DNA of 64,000 bases from Aureimonas endophytica (GTDB taxonomy: Bacteria; Pseudomonadota; Alphaproteobacteria; Rhizobiales; Rhizobiaceae): assembly GCF_014642635.1 (NCBI RefSeq), contig NZ_BMIQ01000004.1, positions 1-64,000 of the forward strand, in the 5' to 3' direction. A model generated the notes under the pieces. The model was given only the letters and a program-made list of their open reading frames with translations, did no database searches and was not told the DNA's origin. Positions 20,220-28,796 of this stretch are shown in pieces. The stretch's first letter is position 1. Each line of letters opens with the position of its first letter. The translations under genes and the position numbers were made by a program.

Positions 20220-20346
20220 CCGCGCGCGACCCTGACGCAAAGCTTCGCGAAGGGCAAGCGGCCGCGACCGGTGCTTTTTATCAAGGCATCGCTGCCTATC
20301 CTAAGAGCGAATCGCACAGGGCGGGAACCGGGATTCGGGGGCGACG

Positions 20347-23300
20347 ATGATCGAGAGCAGCGAAAAGGCGGCGATCCTCGCCGCCGTCGAAAGCCATCTC
20401 TCCGACGCGGCGGGGCGGCGCCTCGCGCCGAGCCTCTTCGCCCGCCCGCCCGCCGAGGATCTGAAGGCCTTTCCGGCGGAAGCCCTCGCCATCGCGGCGG
20501 CGCGCGCGGCGGAGGCCCTCGCCCGCCACGAGGCCGGCGCCCATGTCGTGGATCTCGACCGGCCGGCCGGCTTCGCGCGGAGCGACGGGACGGCGCTGGC
20601 GCTTCTCACCGTCGTCAACGACGACATGCCCTTCCTTTTCGACTCGGTGACGAACGAGGTCGGGGCGCGCGGCCGGCCGGTCGCCTATGTCTCGCATCCG
20701 ATCGTCGACGGCCCGGCCGGGCGGCGCGTCAGCCTGATCCAGATCGCCTTCGAGCCGGACCCGGCGCCGGAGGCCGACGCGGCGCTTGCCGAGGCCGTCA
20801 CCCGCGTCCTCGATCAGGTCGCGGCGGCGGTCGGCGACTTTCCGGCGATGACGGCGAAGGTGCGGGACGCGGTGGAGGTGCTGCGCCACCGCGCCGCGAC
20901 GCTGCCGCCGAGCGAGGCGGGCGAGATCGGCGAGGCGGTGGAATTCCTCGAATGGCTGCTGGCCGAGAACTTCATCTTCCTCGGCCTGCGCGAGCTCGAC
21001 TATGCCGGCGAGGCGGAGGCCGAGGCCCTGGTGCCGCGCGAGGGGTCCGGCCTCGGCATCCTGCGCGATCCGAGCGTGCGCGTCCTCGGCCGGCCCGGCG
21101 CGCCGGTGCAGGTGACGCCCGAGATCCGCGCCTTCCTCACCGCGCCGGCGCCGCTCATCGTCACCAAGGCGAACACGCGCTCCACCGTGCATCGCCGCGC
21201 CTATCTCGATTATATCGGGGTGAAGCTCTACGACGCGGCCGGCGCCTTCCGCGGCGAATTGCGCGTCGTCGGCCTCTTCACCTCCTCGGCCTATACGCGC
21301 TCCGTCCTCACCATCCCCTATCTCCGGCCGAAGGCGGAGGCGGTGATCCGGCGCTTCGATCTCGGCCGCGCCTCGCATAGCGGCAAGGCGCTGCTCGCCG
21401 TCCTCGAATCCTATCCCCGCGACGACCTCTTCCAGATCGGCCTCGACCGGCTGGAGGATTTCGCCGGCCGCATCCTCGAACTCGGCGAGCGGCCGCGCGT
21501 GCGCGTCCTGCCGCGCATCGACAAGTTCGACCGCTTCGTCTCCGTCCTCGTCTTCGTGCCGCGCGAACGCTACGACACGCGCCTCGCCGAGCGGATCGGC
21601 TTCCTTCTCGCCGAGCGCTACGAGGGCCATCTCTCCACCTATTATCCCGCCTTCCCGGAAGGCGAGCTGGCGCGCATCCACTTCATCATCGGCCGTCGCG
21701 GCGGGCGCACGCCGCAGCCGGATCTTACCGCGCTCGAAGCCGATGTCGCGACGCTCGCCCGCGCCTGGGAGGACGATTTCGCCAAGGCGGTGCTGGCCGA
21801 GGGCGGCGAGGCCCGCCTTCTCGACCTCGCCGCCGGCCTGCCGGAAAGCTATCGCGACCTCACCGATCCCGCCGAGGCGGTGGTGGACGCCGCGCGCATC
21901 ATGCCGCTTTCGGAGGACGGCCCGCTCGCCATCGACTTCTATCGCCGGCCGGAGGATGCCGAGACGGGGCTCGGCCTGAAGATCTACCATCTCGGCCGGG
22001 CCGTGCCGCTGTCGACCCGCGTGCCGATCCTCGAGAACATGGGCTTCTCGGTCGTCTCGGAGCGCACCTTCGAGATCCGGCGGCCGGACGGCGCCACGGT
22101 CCATCTCCACGACATGGACCTCACCCGCCGGCGCGGCGGGGCGATCCCGCTCGCCGATGGCGGCGAGGCGCTGGAGACGACCTTCGCCCATGTCTTCACC
22201 GGCCGGATCGAGAATGACGGGCTGAACGCCCTGGTCCTCGAAGCCGGGCTGGCAGTCGGCGAGGCCAATATCCTGCGCGCCTATTCGCGCTACCTGCGCC
22301 AGACCGGCATTTCCTACGGCCAGGACTTCATCGCCGAGGTGCTGCTGCGCCACCCAGGCATCGCCGCCGATCTCTGGCGCGCCTTCGCGGCGAGCTTCGA
22401 TCCGGCGCGCGCCGGGGCGGCGGAGGCCGGCCCGGACGAAGGCGCCGGGCCCGACGGCCACGAGGACCCCCTGGCGCGCATCGCCGCCGAGCGCGGCGCC
22501 GGCGGCCCCTATCGCGCCATTCTCGCCGCGCTCGACGCCGTCGACAGCCTCGACGACGACCGCATCCTGCGCCGCCTCCTCAATCTCGTGATGGCGACGC
22601 TGCGCACCAATGCCTTCGCGGTGGAGGGAACCTCGGCGGCGGAAGGCTCGGAACCCGGCCAAGTCGCGCCCGCCCTCGCCTTCAAGCTCGATTCCGGCCT
22701 CGTCGAGGGCCTGCCGGCGCCGGTGCCCTTCCGCGAGATCTTCGTCTTCGACGCCCGCGTCGAGGGCGTGCATCTGCGCTTCGGCCGCGTCGCGCGCGGC
22801 GGCATCCGCTGGTCCGACCGCAGCCAGGACTACCGCACCGAGATCCTCGGCCTCGTGAAGGCGCAGCAGGTGAAGAACGCGGTAATCGTGCCGGTCGGCG
22901 CCAAGGGCGGCTTCCTGCCGAAGCGCCTGCCCGATCCCGCCGGCGACCGCGACGCCTTCGCCAAGGCCGGCCGCGCCGCCTATGTCGTCTTCATCGCCTC
23001 GCTCCTCTCCGTCACCGACAATATTTCCGGCAGCGCCGTCGTGCCGCCGCCGGATGTGCGGCGCCATGACGGCGACGATCCCTATTTCGTCGTCGCCGCC
23101 GACAAGGGCACCGCCACCTTCTCCGACACCGCCAATGCCATCGCCGTCTCGGACGGTTTCTGGCTGGACGACGCCTTCGCCTCCGGCGGCTCGGCCGGCT
23201 ACGACCACAAGGCGATGGGCATCACGGCGCGCGGCGCCTGGGAGGCGGTGAAGCGGCATTTCCGCGAGCTCGGCCGGGACGGCCGGGCCTGGGACATCCA

Positions 23301-25197
23301 GAGCGAGCCCTTCACGGCGGTCGGCTGCGGCGACATGTCGGGCGACGTCTTCGGCAACGGCATGCTGCTGTCCGAGGAGACGCGCCTCGTCGCCGCCTTC
23401 GACCATCGCGACATCTTCATCGATCCGGCGCCCGACGCGGTGCGAAGCTTCGCCGAGCGTCGGCGCCTCTTCGCCCTGCCGCGCTCCTCCTGGGCCGATT
23501 ACGACCGCGCGCTGATCTCGCCCGGCGGCGGCGTCTTCTCGCGGCGCGAGAAGCTGATCCGGCTTTCCGAGGAGGCGGCGAAGGCGATCGGCTGGGACCG
23601 GCGCTCCGGCACGCCGGCCGAGGTGATCAACGCCATCCTCAAGGCGCCGGTCGATCTCCTCTTCTTCGGCGGCATCGGCACCTATATCCGCGCCTCGACC
23701 GAAACCAATCTGGAGGTCGGCGACCGCGCCAACGACGCCGTCCGCGTCACCGGGCGCGAAGTGCGGGCGAAGGTGGTGGGCGAAGGCGCCAATCTCGGCT
23801 GCACCCAGCGCGGGCGCATGGAATATGCGAGGGCCGGCGGGCGCATCAACACCGACGCGATCGACAATTCGGCCGGCGTCAACACGTCGGACGTCGAGGT
23901 GAACATCAAGATCGCGCTGAAGGGCGCGATGGATGCCGGCCGCCTCGACCGCGCCGACCGCGACACCCTCCTGAAATCCATGACGGCGGATGTCGGGCAG
24001 CTCGTCCTCGCCAACAATTACGAGCAGACCCTGGCGCTGTCCCTGGAGGAGCGGCGCGGCACCTCGGCGCTGGCCTTGCAGGGCCGCTTCATGTCGCTGC
24101 TCGAAGAGGCGGCGGTGCTGGATCGCGGCGTCGAGGTATTGCCGGGCGAGGCGGGGCTCGCCGATCTGCGCGCCTCCGGCCGCGGCCTGACGCGGCCGGA
24201 ACTCGCCGTGATCCTCGCCTATGCCAAGATTTCGCTCTTCGACCAGCTCGTCTCCGGCAGCCTGCCGGACGAGCCCTATCTCGCCGGGCGGCTGTACGCC
24301 TATTTCCCGGCGGCCATGCGCCAGCGCTTCACGGCGGAGATCGAGAGCCACCGCCTGAAGCGCGAGATCGTCGCGACGGGCCTCGCCAATGCGATGGTGA
24401 ACCGGCTCGGCCCGACCTCGGTGACTGCCATCCGCGACGCGACCGGCGCCTCCTTCAGCGATATCGGCCGCGCCTTCGTCTCGGCCCATGACGGCTTCTC
24501 GGCGGGCGGCCTCTATGCGGCGGTGGACGCGCTCGACAACCGCGTCGCCGGCGAGGTGCAGAACGGCCTCTACGACCGGCTCGGCCTGTTCCTCCAGGCG
24601 GCGACGCGCTGGTTCGTCGCCAATGGCGAGCCGCGCGAGCGCTTCGCCGAAGCCATCGCCGAGCTGGCGGAGGTGATCGCGGCGCTGAAGCCCAAGCTTC
24701 TGACGCTCGTCAGCGAACCGGCCCGGCAGGAGACCGAGGCCGAGCGCGCCCGTCTCGTGGAGGCCGGCGTGCCGGAGGGCGTGGCCGAGACCCTGGCGCT
24801 TCTGCCGCTTCTCGCCCTCGTGCCGGACATCGCCCTCGTTTCACGTGAAACGTCGGCCCCGCTGGACGCGACGGTGGAAGCCTATTTCGCGGTCACCGAC
24901 CTCTTCGAGATCGGCCGGCTGGAAGACGCGCTCCTGCGCCTCAAGCCGACCGACTATTACGAGATCCTGGCGCTGGAGCGGGCGGGCGCCCAGATCGGCC
25001 TCGCCCGCCGCCGGCTGACGGTGGCGGCCCTGTCGCGCTTCGGCGGCGAGGAGAAGCCGGTCGAGGCCTGGGCGCGGCATCGCGAATCGGTGGTGGCGCG
25101 CATCCGGCCGCAGGTGACGGCCCTTGCCGGCTCCGGCGAGACCTCCGTCGCCCGCCTCACCGTCGCGGCGGGCCTGCTCTCCGACCTGCCGGGGTAA
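20347..25197 (+). CDS. gdhZ: NAD-specific glutamate dehydrogenase, large type
   Basis: A 1,616-residue enzyme of the large NAD-glutamate dehydrogenase class (about 180 kDa), which degrades glutamate to 2-oxoglutarate and ammonia. The N-terminal ~700 residues carry ACT-like regulatory modules. The catalytic core begins at RGGIRWSDRSQDYRTEILG (residue ~818), followed by VIVPVGAKGGF with the substrate-binding lysine; VVGEGANLG lies further on near the NAD site. Length and motifs match GdhZ of Caulobacter and similar proteins. Codons 1498-1502 hold a parS-like palindrome. It stands alone, with a hairpin after the stop. Confidence 0.95.
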   Translation: MIESSEKAAILAAVESHLSDAAGRRLAPSLFARPPAEDLKAFPAEALAIAAARAAEALARHEAGAHVVDLDRPAGFARSDGTALALLTVVNDDMPFLFDSVTNEVGARGRPVAYVSHPIVDGPAGRRVSLIQIAFEPDPAPEADAALAEAVTRVLDQVAAAVGDFPAMTAKVRDAVEVLRHRAATLPPSEAGEIGEAVEFLEWLLAENFIFLGLRELDYAGEAEAEALVPREGSGLGILRDPSVRVLGRPGAPVQVTPEIRAFLTAPAPLIVTKANTRSTVHRRAYLDYIGVKLYDAAGAFRGELRVVGLFTSSAYTRSVLTIPYLRPKAEAVIRRFDLGRASHSGKALLAVLESYPRDDLFQIGLDRLEDFAGRILELGERPRVRVLPRIDKFDRFVSVLVFVPRERYDTRLAERIGFLLAERYEGHLSTYYPAFPEGELARIHFIIGRRGGRTPQPDLTALEADVATLARAWEDDFAKAVLAEGGEARLLDLAAGLPESYRDLTDPAEAVVDAARIMPLSEDGPLAIDFYRRPEDAETGLGLKIYHLGRAVPLSTRVPILENMGFSVVSERTFEIRRPDGATVHLHDMDLTRRRGGAIPLADGGEALETTFAHVFTGRIENDGLNALVLEAGLAVGEANILRAYSRYLRQTGISYGQDFIAEVLLRHPGIAADLWRAFAASFDPARAGAAEAGPDEGAGPDGHEDPLARIAAERGAGGPYRAILAALDAVDSLDDDRILRRLLNLVMATLRTNAFAVEGTSAAEGSEPGQVAPALAFKLDSGLVEGLPAPVPFREIFVFDARVEGVHLRFGRVARGGIRWSDRSQDYRTEILGLVKAQQVKNAVIVPVGAKGGFLPKRLPDPAGDRDAFAKAGRAAYVVFIASLLSVTDNISGSAVVPPPDVRRHDGDDPYFVVAADKGTATFSDTANAIAVSDGFWLDDAFASGGSAGYDHKAMGITARGAWEAVKRHFRELGRDGRAWDIQSEPFTAVGCGDMSGDVFGNGMLLSEETRLVAAFDHRDIFIDPAPDAVRSFAERRRLFALPRSSWADYDRALISPGGGVFSRREKLIRLSEEAAKAIGWDRRSGTPAEVINAILKAPVDLLFFGGIGTYIRASTETNLEVGDRANDAVRVTGREVRAKVVGEGANLGCTQRGRMEYARAGGRINTDAIDNSAGVNTSDVEVNIKIALKGAMDAGRLDRADRDTLLKSMTADVGQLVLANNYEQTLALSLEERRGTSALALQGRFMSLLEEAAVLDRGVEVLPGEAGLADLRASGRGLTRPELAVILAYAKISLFDQLVSGSLPDEPYLAGRLYAYFPAAMRQRFTAEIESHRLKREIVATGLANAMVNRLGPTSVTAIRDATGASFSDIGRAFVSAHDGFSAGGLYAAVDALDNRVAGEVQNGLYDRLGLFLQAATRWFVANGEPRERFAEAIAELAEVIAALKPKLLTLVSEPARQETEAERARLVEAGVPEGVAETLALLPLLALVPDIALVSRETSAPLDATVEAYFAVTDLFEIGRLEDALLRLKPTDYYEILALERAGAQIGLARRRLTVAALSRFGGEEKPVEAWARHRESVVARIRPQVTALAGSGETSVARLTVAAGLLSDLPG
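24837..24852. other. Candidate parS site inside gdhZ
   Basis: CGTTTCACGTGAAACG is a perfect 16-base palindrome that matches the bacterial parS consensus TGTTTCACGTGAAACA at 14 of 16 positions, with the only changes in the outermost base pair. It is read as V-S-R-E-T within gdhZ. The ParB gene lies 37.5 kb to the right, a normal distance for such sites near an origin. Confidence 0.75.
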
Positions 25198-25209
25198 GGG
25201 CGGACCACC

Positions 25210-25242
25210 GCCCGCCGCCGCTTGGAAGGGCCGGCGGCGGGC
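25210..25242. terminator. Hairpin between convergent gdhZ and tetR
   Basis: GCCCGCCGCCG (25210-25220) and its exact complement (25232-25242) form an 11-bp stem with an 11-base loop, 12 bases after the gdhZ stop and just before the end of the opposing tetR gene. No T-run follows on either strand, so it may be a rho-dependent or weak bidirectional terminator. Confidence 0.5.
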
Positions 25243-25251
25243 GTCCGTCAC

Positions 25252-25830
25252 TCAGGACGCCAGATAGGCCGTAATCATCCGGACGAGTTCCTGCTGGAGG
25301 TCCGGCGCTTCCAGCATGCCCCGCCGCGCGGCATTGTGGATCACGCCATCGATCGCGTCGGAGACGATGAGCGCCGCCGCCCCGCCGCCCGCCGCCGCGC
25401 TTCGAAAAGGCGCGACGGCGCTGCGGTAGCATTCGAGATAGTCCTGCTCGAACTCGCTGTTCGGATTGCGGAAGCCTTCTGCATTCGGCGCCTCGTCGAG
25501 GAGGACGCGGTGCAGTCCGGGATGCCGGCGATGCGCGGCGATCAGGCCGGCGACGAGATCCCCGACGAAGACATCCAGCGGTTTGCCGCCGGCGGTGGCG
25601 CGCCGCATCACGGCGAGGCACTCGTCGAGGTGATGGGTGCGGATCGCCGCCACCAAGGACAGCTTGTCGGGGAAATACTGGTAGAGCGAGCCGATGCCGA
25701 CGCCGGCCCGCGCGGCGACCTTGTTCGTGGTGAAGCCGGACCATCCCTCCTCGGCGAGAATGCGAGTACCGGCTTCGAGAATGGCGGCGACGGTCGCCTG
25801 CGACCGCGCCTGGCGCGGCGTCTTGCGCAT
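25252..25830 (-). CDS. TetR/AcrR family transcriptional regulator
   Basis: A 192-residue repressor. The N-terminal helix-turn-helix spans about residues 12-58, with FTTNKVAARAGVGIGSLYQYF as the recognition segment. The ligand-binding C-terminal domain contains LHRVLLDEAPNAEGF. The gene is divergent from the DinB gene, and the 99-base gap contains ATGCGAGTA repeats that may be its operator. The ligand cannot be predicted. Confidence 0.9.
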   Translation of the reverse strand: MRKTPRQARSQATVAAILEAGTRILAEEGWSGFTTNKVAARAGVGIGSLYQYFPDKLSLVAAIRTHHLDECLAVMRRATAGGKPLDVFVGDLVAGLIAAHRRHPGLHRVLLDEAPNAEGFRNPNSEFEQDYLECYRSAVAPFRSAAAGGGAAALIVSDAIDGVIHNAARRGMLEAPDLQQELVRMITAYLAS

Positions 25831-25849
25831 CGAAGCCGGCGGCAGGGGG

Positions 25850-25903
25850 ATGCGAGTAGACAGAACCGGCTCTCCGCGGAAAATCTGAACGAGTTACTCG
25901 CAT
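25850..25903. promoter_or_regulatory. Inverted repeat in the tetR/dinB gap, candidate operator
   Basis: ATGCGAGTA (25850-25858) and its inverted copy TACTCGCAT (25895-25903) frame the divergent promoter region. Within the right copy, CGAGTTACTCG (25890-25900) is itself a perfect palindrome around a central T, the usual form of a TetR operator. A third ATGCGAGTA lies in the start of the tetR gene at 25760-25768. Confidence 0.5.
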
Positions 25904-25929
25904 TTCGCGCGGCTCGAAAGGACCCCCGC

Positions 25930-26454
25930 ATGAGCGCCTTCATACCGCTGTTCTTCTATCAAAGCTGGGCCAATGAGGAGTTTCTGGCCTGCCTGGAGCG
26001 GCTCGATCCGGTGCGGCAAGGACGGGAGCGGCATCAGGCGCTGCGCCTGATGAACCATATCCATGTCGTGTCGGAGATCTTCGCCGCGCATCTCGAAGCG
26101 CGGTCGCATGGCTACGCGGCGGACAACACGGACGCGACGCCGGAGCCGGCGGACTTGCGCGCCGCGCTCGCCGCCAGGGATCGTTGGTATTGCGACTATG
26201 CGAGCCGCGTCTCGGCCGAAGCGCTGGCCGAACCCGTCGCCTTCACCTTCACCGACGGCGATCGCGGCTCGATGACGCGGGCCGAGATGCTGACCCATGT
26301 CGTGCTGCACGGCGCCTATCACCGGGGCGAGGTCGGCCGCCTGCTCGCCCCGCTCGACCTCGCCGCCCGCCCCTGGGATACGTTCGCGGTCTTCCTCCAC
26401 CGCACCGAACCGCTGCGGCGGGACGACGGGCTGCGCCTGTTGGTGCCCGCTTAA
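25930..26454 (+). CDS. DinB family protein
   Basis: A 174-residue four-helix-bundle protein of the DinB/YfiT superfamily, whose members bind a metal through three histidines and act as thiol-dependent transferases or isomerases. MNHIHVVSEIF (first histidine region) and HVVLHGAYHRGEVGRLL (the HxxxH pair near residue 135) are visible. YQSWANEEFL near the start is typical. It is divergent from a TetR gene, which may control it. The substrate is unknown. Confidence 0.85.
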   Translation: MSAFIPLFFYQSWANEEFLACLERLDPVRQGRERHQALRLMNHIHVVSEIFAAHLEARSHGYAADNTDATPEPADLRAALAARDRWYCDYASRVSAEALAEPVAFTFTDGDRGSMTRAEMLTHVVLHGAYHRGEVGRLLAPLDLAARPWDTFAVFLHRTEPLRRDDGLRLLVPA

Positions 26455-27614
26455 GCGGGCTCGCTCGGCCGCCCGGCCGCCTCGGCGAGGAGGGCGACGA
26501 GGAGGTCGGATTGCGAGACGATGCCGGCGAGGCGGCCGTCCGGCTCCACCACCGGCAGGTGATGCAGGCCGGTCGATGCCATCAGGCGCACCGCGTCGGC
26601 GATCAGCGCCTCCGGTCCGAGCGTCCTCACCGGCGCCGTCATGATGTCGGCGACGCTACCGTTCGGCGCCCGTCCCCGGCTGAGGGTCAGGCGCAGGCGA
26701 TGGCGGAGATCGAGCTTCGGCCCGCGCCTGTCCCAGGCCGCCTTGTCGAGAAGGTCGGTCTGCGTGACGATGCCGATGACGCGCGCCGTCTCGTCCGTCA
26801 CTGGCAGGACTTTGATGTGATGGGCGCGCAGCAGATCCAGCGCCTCGCCGATTGACGCGTCCGGGGCGATGGCGACCACGTCGCGCGACATCACGGCGGC
26901 GACGCGCGCCTGGCCGGCGCGTCGGCGATAGGAGCGGATTTCGGCTTGGCGCAGGATCGCTTCGAGATCGCCGCGATCGACGTCGATGAGCTGGTCGTAT
27001 TCGGCCAGAACCGCGTCGAGATCGTCCGAGCTGAAGCCGATCCGCCCCGTCGGCGGCCGGTCGGCCGTGCCATGGTCCGGCGCCTTCTCGAGCGGGCGAT
27101 GCGGATAGGACCGGCCGGCGAGATTGTTGAAGGCGAGTGCCGTACCAAGGAGTATGGCGGAATTGGCCAGAACCGGCCAGAGTACGAAGCCGTAGCCGAG
27201 ATCGCGCACCGCCGCGCCGCCGAGAACGGCGGTCAGCGCCACCGCGCCGCTCGGCGGGTGGAGGCAGCGCAGCGCCATCATCGCCGCGATGGCGAGGCCC
27301 CCGGCCAGCGCCGCCGCGACGAAGGGATCGGGCACCAGCCGCGCCACCGTGACACCGACGAGGCTCGCGACGAGATTGCCGCCGAGGATCGACCAGGGCT
27401 GCGCGAGCGGACTCGCCGGCACGGCGAAGAGCAGCACGGCCGAGGCGCCCATCGGCGCGATCAGCACCGGCAGCGCCGTCCCCTCCCCGACCGCCAGCCG
27501 CGACAGGACGCCGGTGGCGAGAAGCCCGACCAGCGCGCCGAGAGCGGAGCGCAGGCGCTCCCGCCCGCTGATCGGCGCGGCGGCGGGAAGGAAGGCGGCG
27601 AGACGGATCGGCAT
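26451..27614 (-). CDS. HPP family membrane protein with two CBS domains
   Basis: A 387-residue protein. Residues 1-170 form the HPP membrane domain with four helices and the family signature CLHPPSGAVALTAVLGG; VLIAPMGASAVLLFAVPASPLAQP is another conserved part. Residues ~235-380 are a CBS pair (VAAVMSRDVVAIAPDASIGEA and VADIMTAPVRTLGPEALIADA). Related HPP proteins in cyanobacteria and plant chloroplasts transport nitrite; CBS pairs often sense adenine nucleotides. Its 3' end overlaps the convergent dinB gene by 4 bases. Transport of an anion is an inference only. Confidence 0.88.
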   Translation of the reverse strand: MPIRLAAFLPAAAPISGRERLRSALGALVGLLATGVLSRLAVGEGTALPVLIAPMGASAVLLFAVPASPLAQPWSILGGNLVASLVGVTVARLVPDPFVAAALAGGLAIAAMMALRCLHPPSGAVALTAVLGGAAVRDLGYGFVLWPVLANSAILLGTALAFNNLAGRSYPHRPLEKAPDHGTADRPPTGRIGFSSDDLDAVLAEYDQLIDVDRGDLEAILRQAEIRSYRRRAGQARVAAVMSRDVVAIAPDASIGEALDLLRAHHIKVLPVTDETARVIGIVTQTDLLDKAAWDRRGPKLDLRHRLRLTLSRGRAPNGSVADIMTAPVRTLGPEALIADAVRLMASTGLHHLPVVEPDGRLAGIVSQSDLLVALLAEAAGRPSEPA

Positions 27615-27700
27615 GGCGCCTTATGGCGCCGGATCCGGCGGAGGTAAACGCCGCCGTACCTGTTCGGAGACGGTAAGGGCTTGTCGGTCGTGCCGCGATC

Positions 27701-27737
27701 CTGTACCGATCGACAAACAGTTTACCGTTTGGTACAG
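27701..27737. promoter_or_regulatory. Inverted repeat upstream of the second HPP gene, candidate TetR operator
   Basis: CTGTACC (27701-27707) and its complement GGTACAG (27731-27737) form a long-range inverted repeat, 7 bases before the ATG of the HPP gene. Between them, AAACAGTTTACCGTTT is itself a near palindrome. The downstream gene of this operon is a TetR regulator, so autoregulation is a natural reading. Confidence 0.5.
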
Positions 27738-27744
27738 AACTTCG

Positions 27745-28233
27745 ATGCGATCGTTCTTCACACGCCATCAACCCGTGCAGTCGAGTGCTCAGTCCATGCT
27801 GGCGAGCCTCGGTGGCCTCCTCACGATCGGCCTCGTCGGCGGTCTCTCACATTATGCGCATGTCCCGATGCTGATAGCCCCGTTCGGCGCGAGTTGTGTG
27901 CTGCTGTTCTCCGTGCCGGGTAGCCCGCTTTCGCAACCCGCGAACGTCGTCGGCGGCCATGGCGTGGCGACGCTGGTGGGACTCGTTCTGCGCCTGGCGC
28001 TGCCGAACGAATGGTGGGCGGCGGCGCTGGCCGTGGGTCTGGCCATCGGGCTCATGGCGGCTTTGCGCGTCACCCATCCGCCGGCCGGCGCCGATCCGCT
28101 CGTGGTCTTCGCCGCCGATCCCGATTTCGGCTTTCTCGTGTTGCCGGTCCTGTCCGGCGCGCTGGCCCTCGTCGCGGTCGCGACGGTCTTCCACAAGGCG
28201 AGCGGCACGCCCTATCCCGCGCGGCGAAGCTGA
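27745..28233 (+). CDS. HPP family membrane protein (no CBS domains)
   Basis: A 162-residue membrane protein that is only the HPP domain: four helices with SHYAHVPMLIAPFGASCVLLF and the signature THPPAGADPLVVF. It lacks the CBS tail of the divergent neighbour at 26451-27614. Its stop overlaps the next start (TGATG), so it is coupled to the TetR gene. The pair of divergent HPP genes of different architecture suggests a local duplication or joint acquisition. Nitrite or other anion transport is possible by family. Confidence 0.87.
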   Translation: MRSFFTRHQPVQSSAQSMLASLGGLLTIGLVGGLSHYAHVPMLIAPFGASCVLLFSVPGSPLSQPANVVGGHGVATLVGLVLRLALPNEWWAAALAVGLAIGLMAALRVTHPPAGADPLVVFAADPDFGFLVLPVLSGALALVAVATVFHKASGTPYPARRS

Positions 28234-28790
28234 TGGCGCGGCTGGTGCAGGAGCGCGGTGACGTGGTGCCGCTCGTCGCCGAAGTCTTTCGCCGCTACGG
28301 CTTCGAGGGCGCCAGCCTGACACGGCTGACGGAGGGCACGAAGCTCGGCAAGGGCAGCCTCTACCACTTCTTTCCCGGCGGCAAGGAGGAGATGGCCGAG
28401 GCCGTGCTCGCCCATATCGGCGACTGGTTCGAGACGGAAGTCTTCCGGCCGCTGGCCGAGGAGCCGCCGGCCCGAGCGATCGATGCGATGTTCGACAAGG
28501 TGGAGACCTATTTCCGCTCCGGACGCCGCATCTGTCTGATGGGGGCCTTCGCGCTGGAGGAGACGCGCGACCGGTTCGCGGCGATGGTCGGCTCCTATTT
28601 CGCCCGCTGGCTCGCCGTTCTGGCCACGGCTCTCGATCGCGCCGGCCTGGCGGAAACGCCGGCGCTCGCGGCACGGATCGTCGCCGGCATCCAAGGCGCG
28701 ATCGTCCTGGCGCGCGCTCTGGACGATCCGGCCTGCTTTCATCGAGTTCTCGGCGAACTCAGGCTCGCCGCCCGTGTGCCGGGCGCCTGA
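28233..28790 (+). CDS. TetR family transcriptional regulator
   Basis: A 185-residue regulator. The helix-turn-helix lies at about residues 10-45, ending in KLGKGSLYHFFPGGKEEMAEA, and the C-terminal part resembles the TetR_C group of YxaF/LmrA type. It starts at 28233 inside the stop of the HPP gene (TGATG), which indicates one transcript. It probably controls the HPP gene through the inverted repeat at 27701-27737. Confidence 0.9.
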   Translation: MARLVQERGDVVPLVAEVFRRYGFEGASLTRLTEGTKLGKGSLYHFFPGGKEEMAEAVLAHIGDWFETEVFRPLAEEPPARAIDAMFDKVETYFRSGRRICLMGAFALEETRDRFAAMVGSYFARWLAVLATALDRAGLAETPALAARIVAGIQGAIVLARALDDPACFHRVLGELRLAARVPGA

Positions 28791-28796
28791 CGCGGT

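Noticed and set aside
20296-24489. A 1,397-codon open frame on the minus strand opposite gdhZ
   Set aside because: It lies wholly antisense to a well-supported enzyme, is rich in Arg, Gly, Asp and Ala, and has no recognisable domain. It is a consequence of high GC content at third codon positions.
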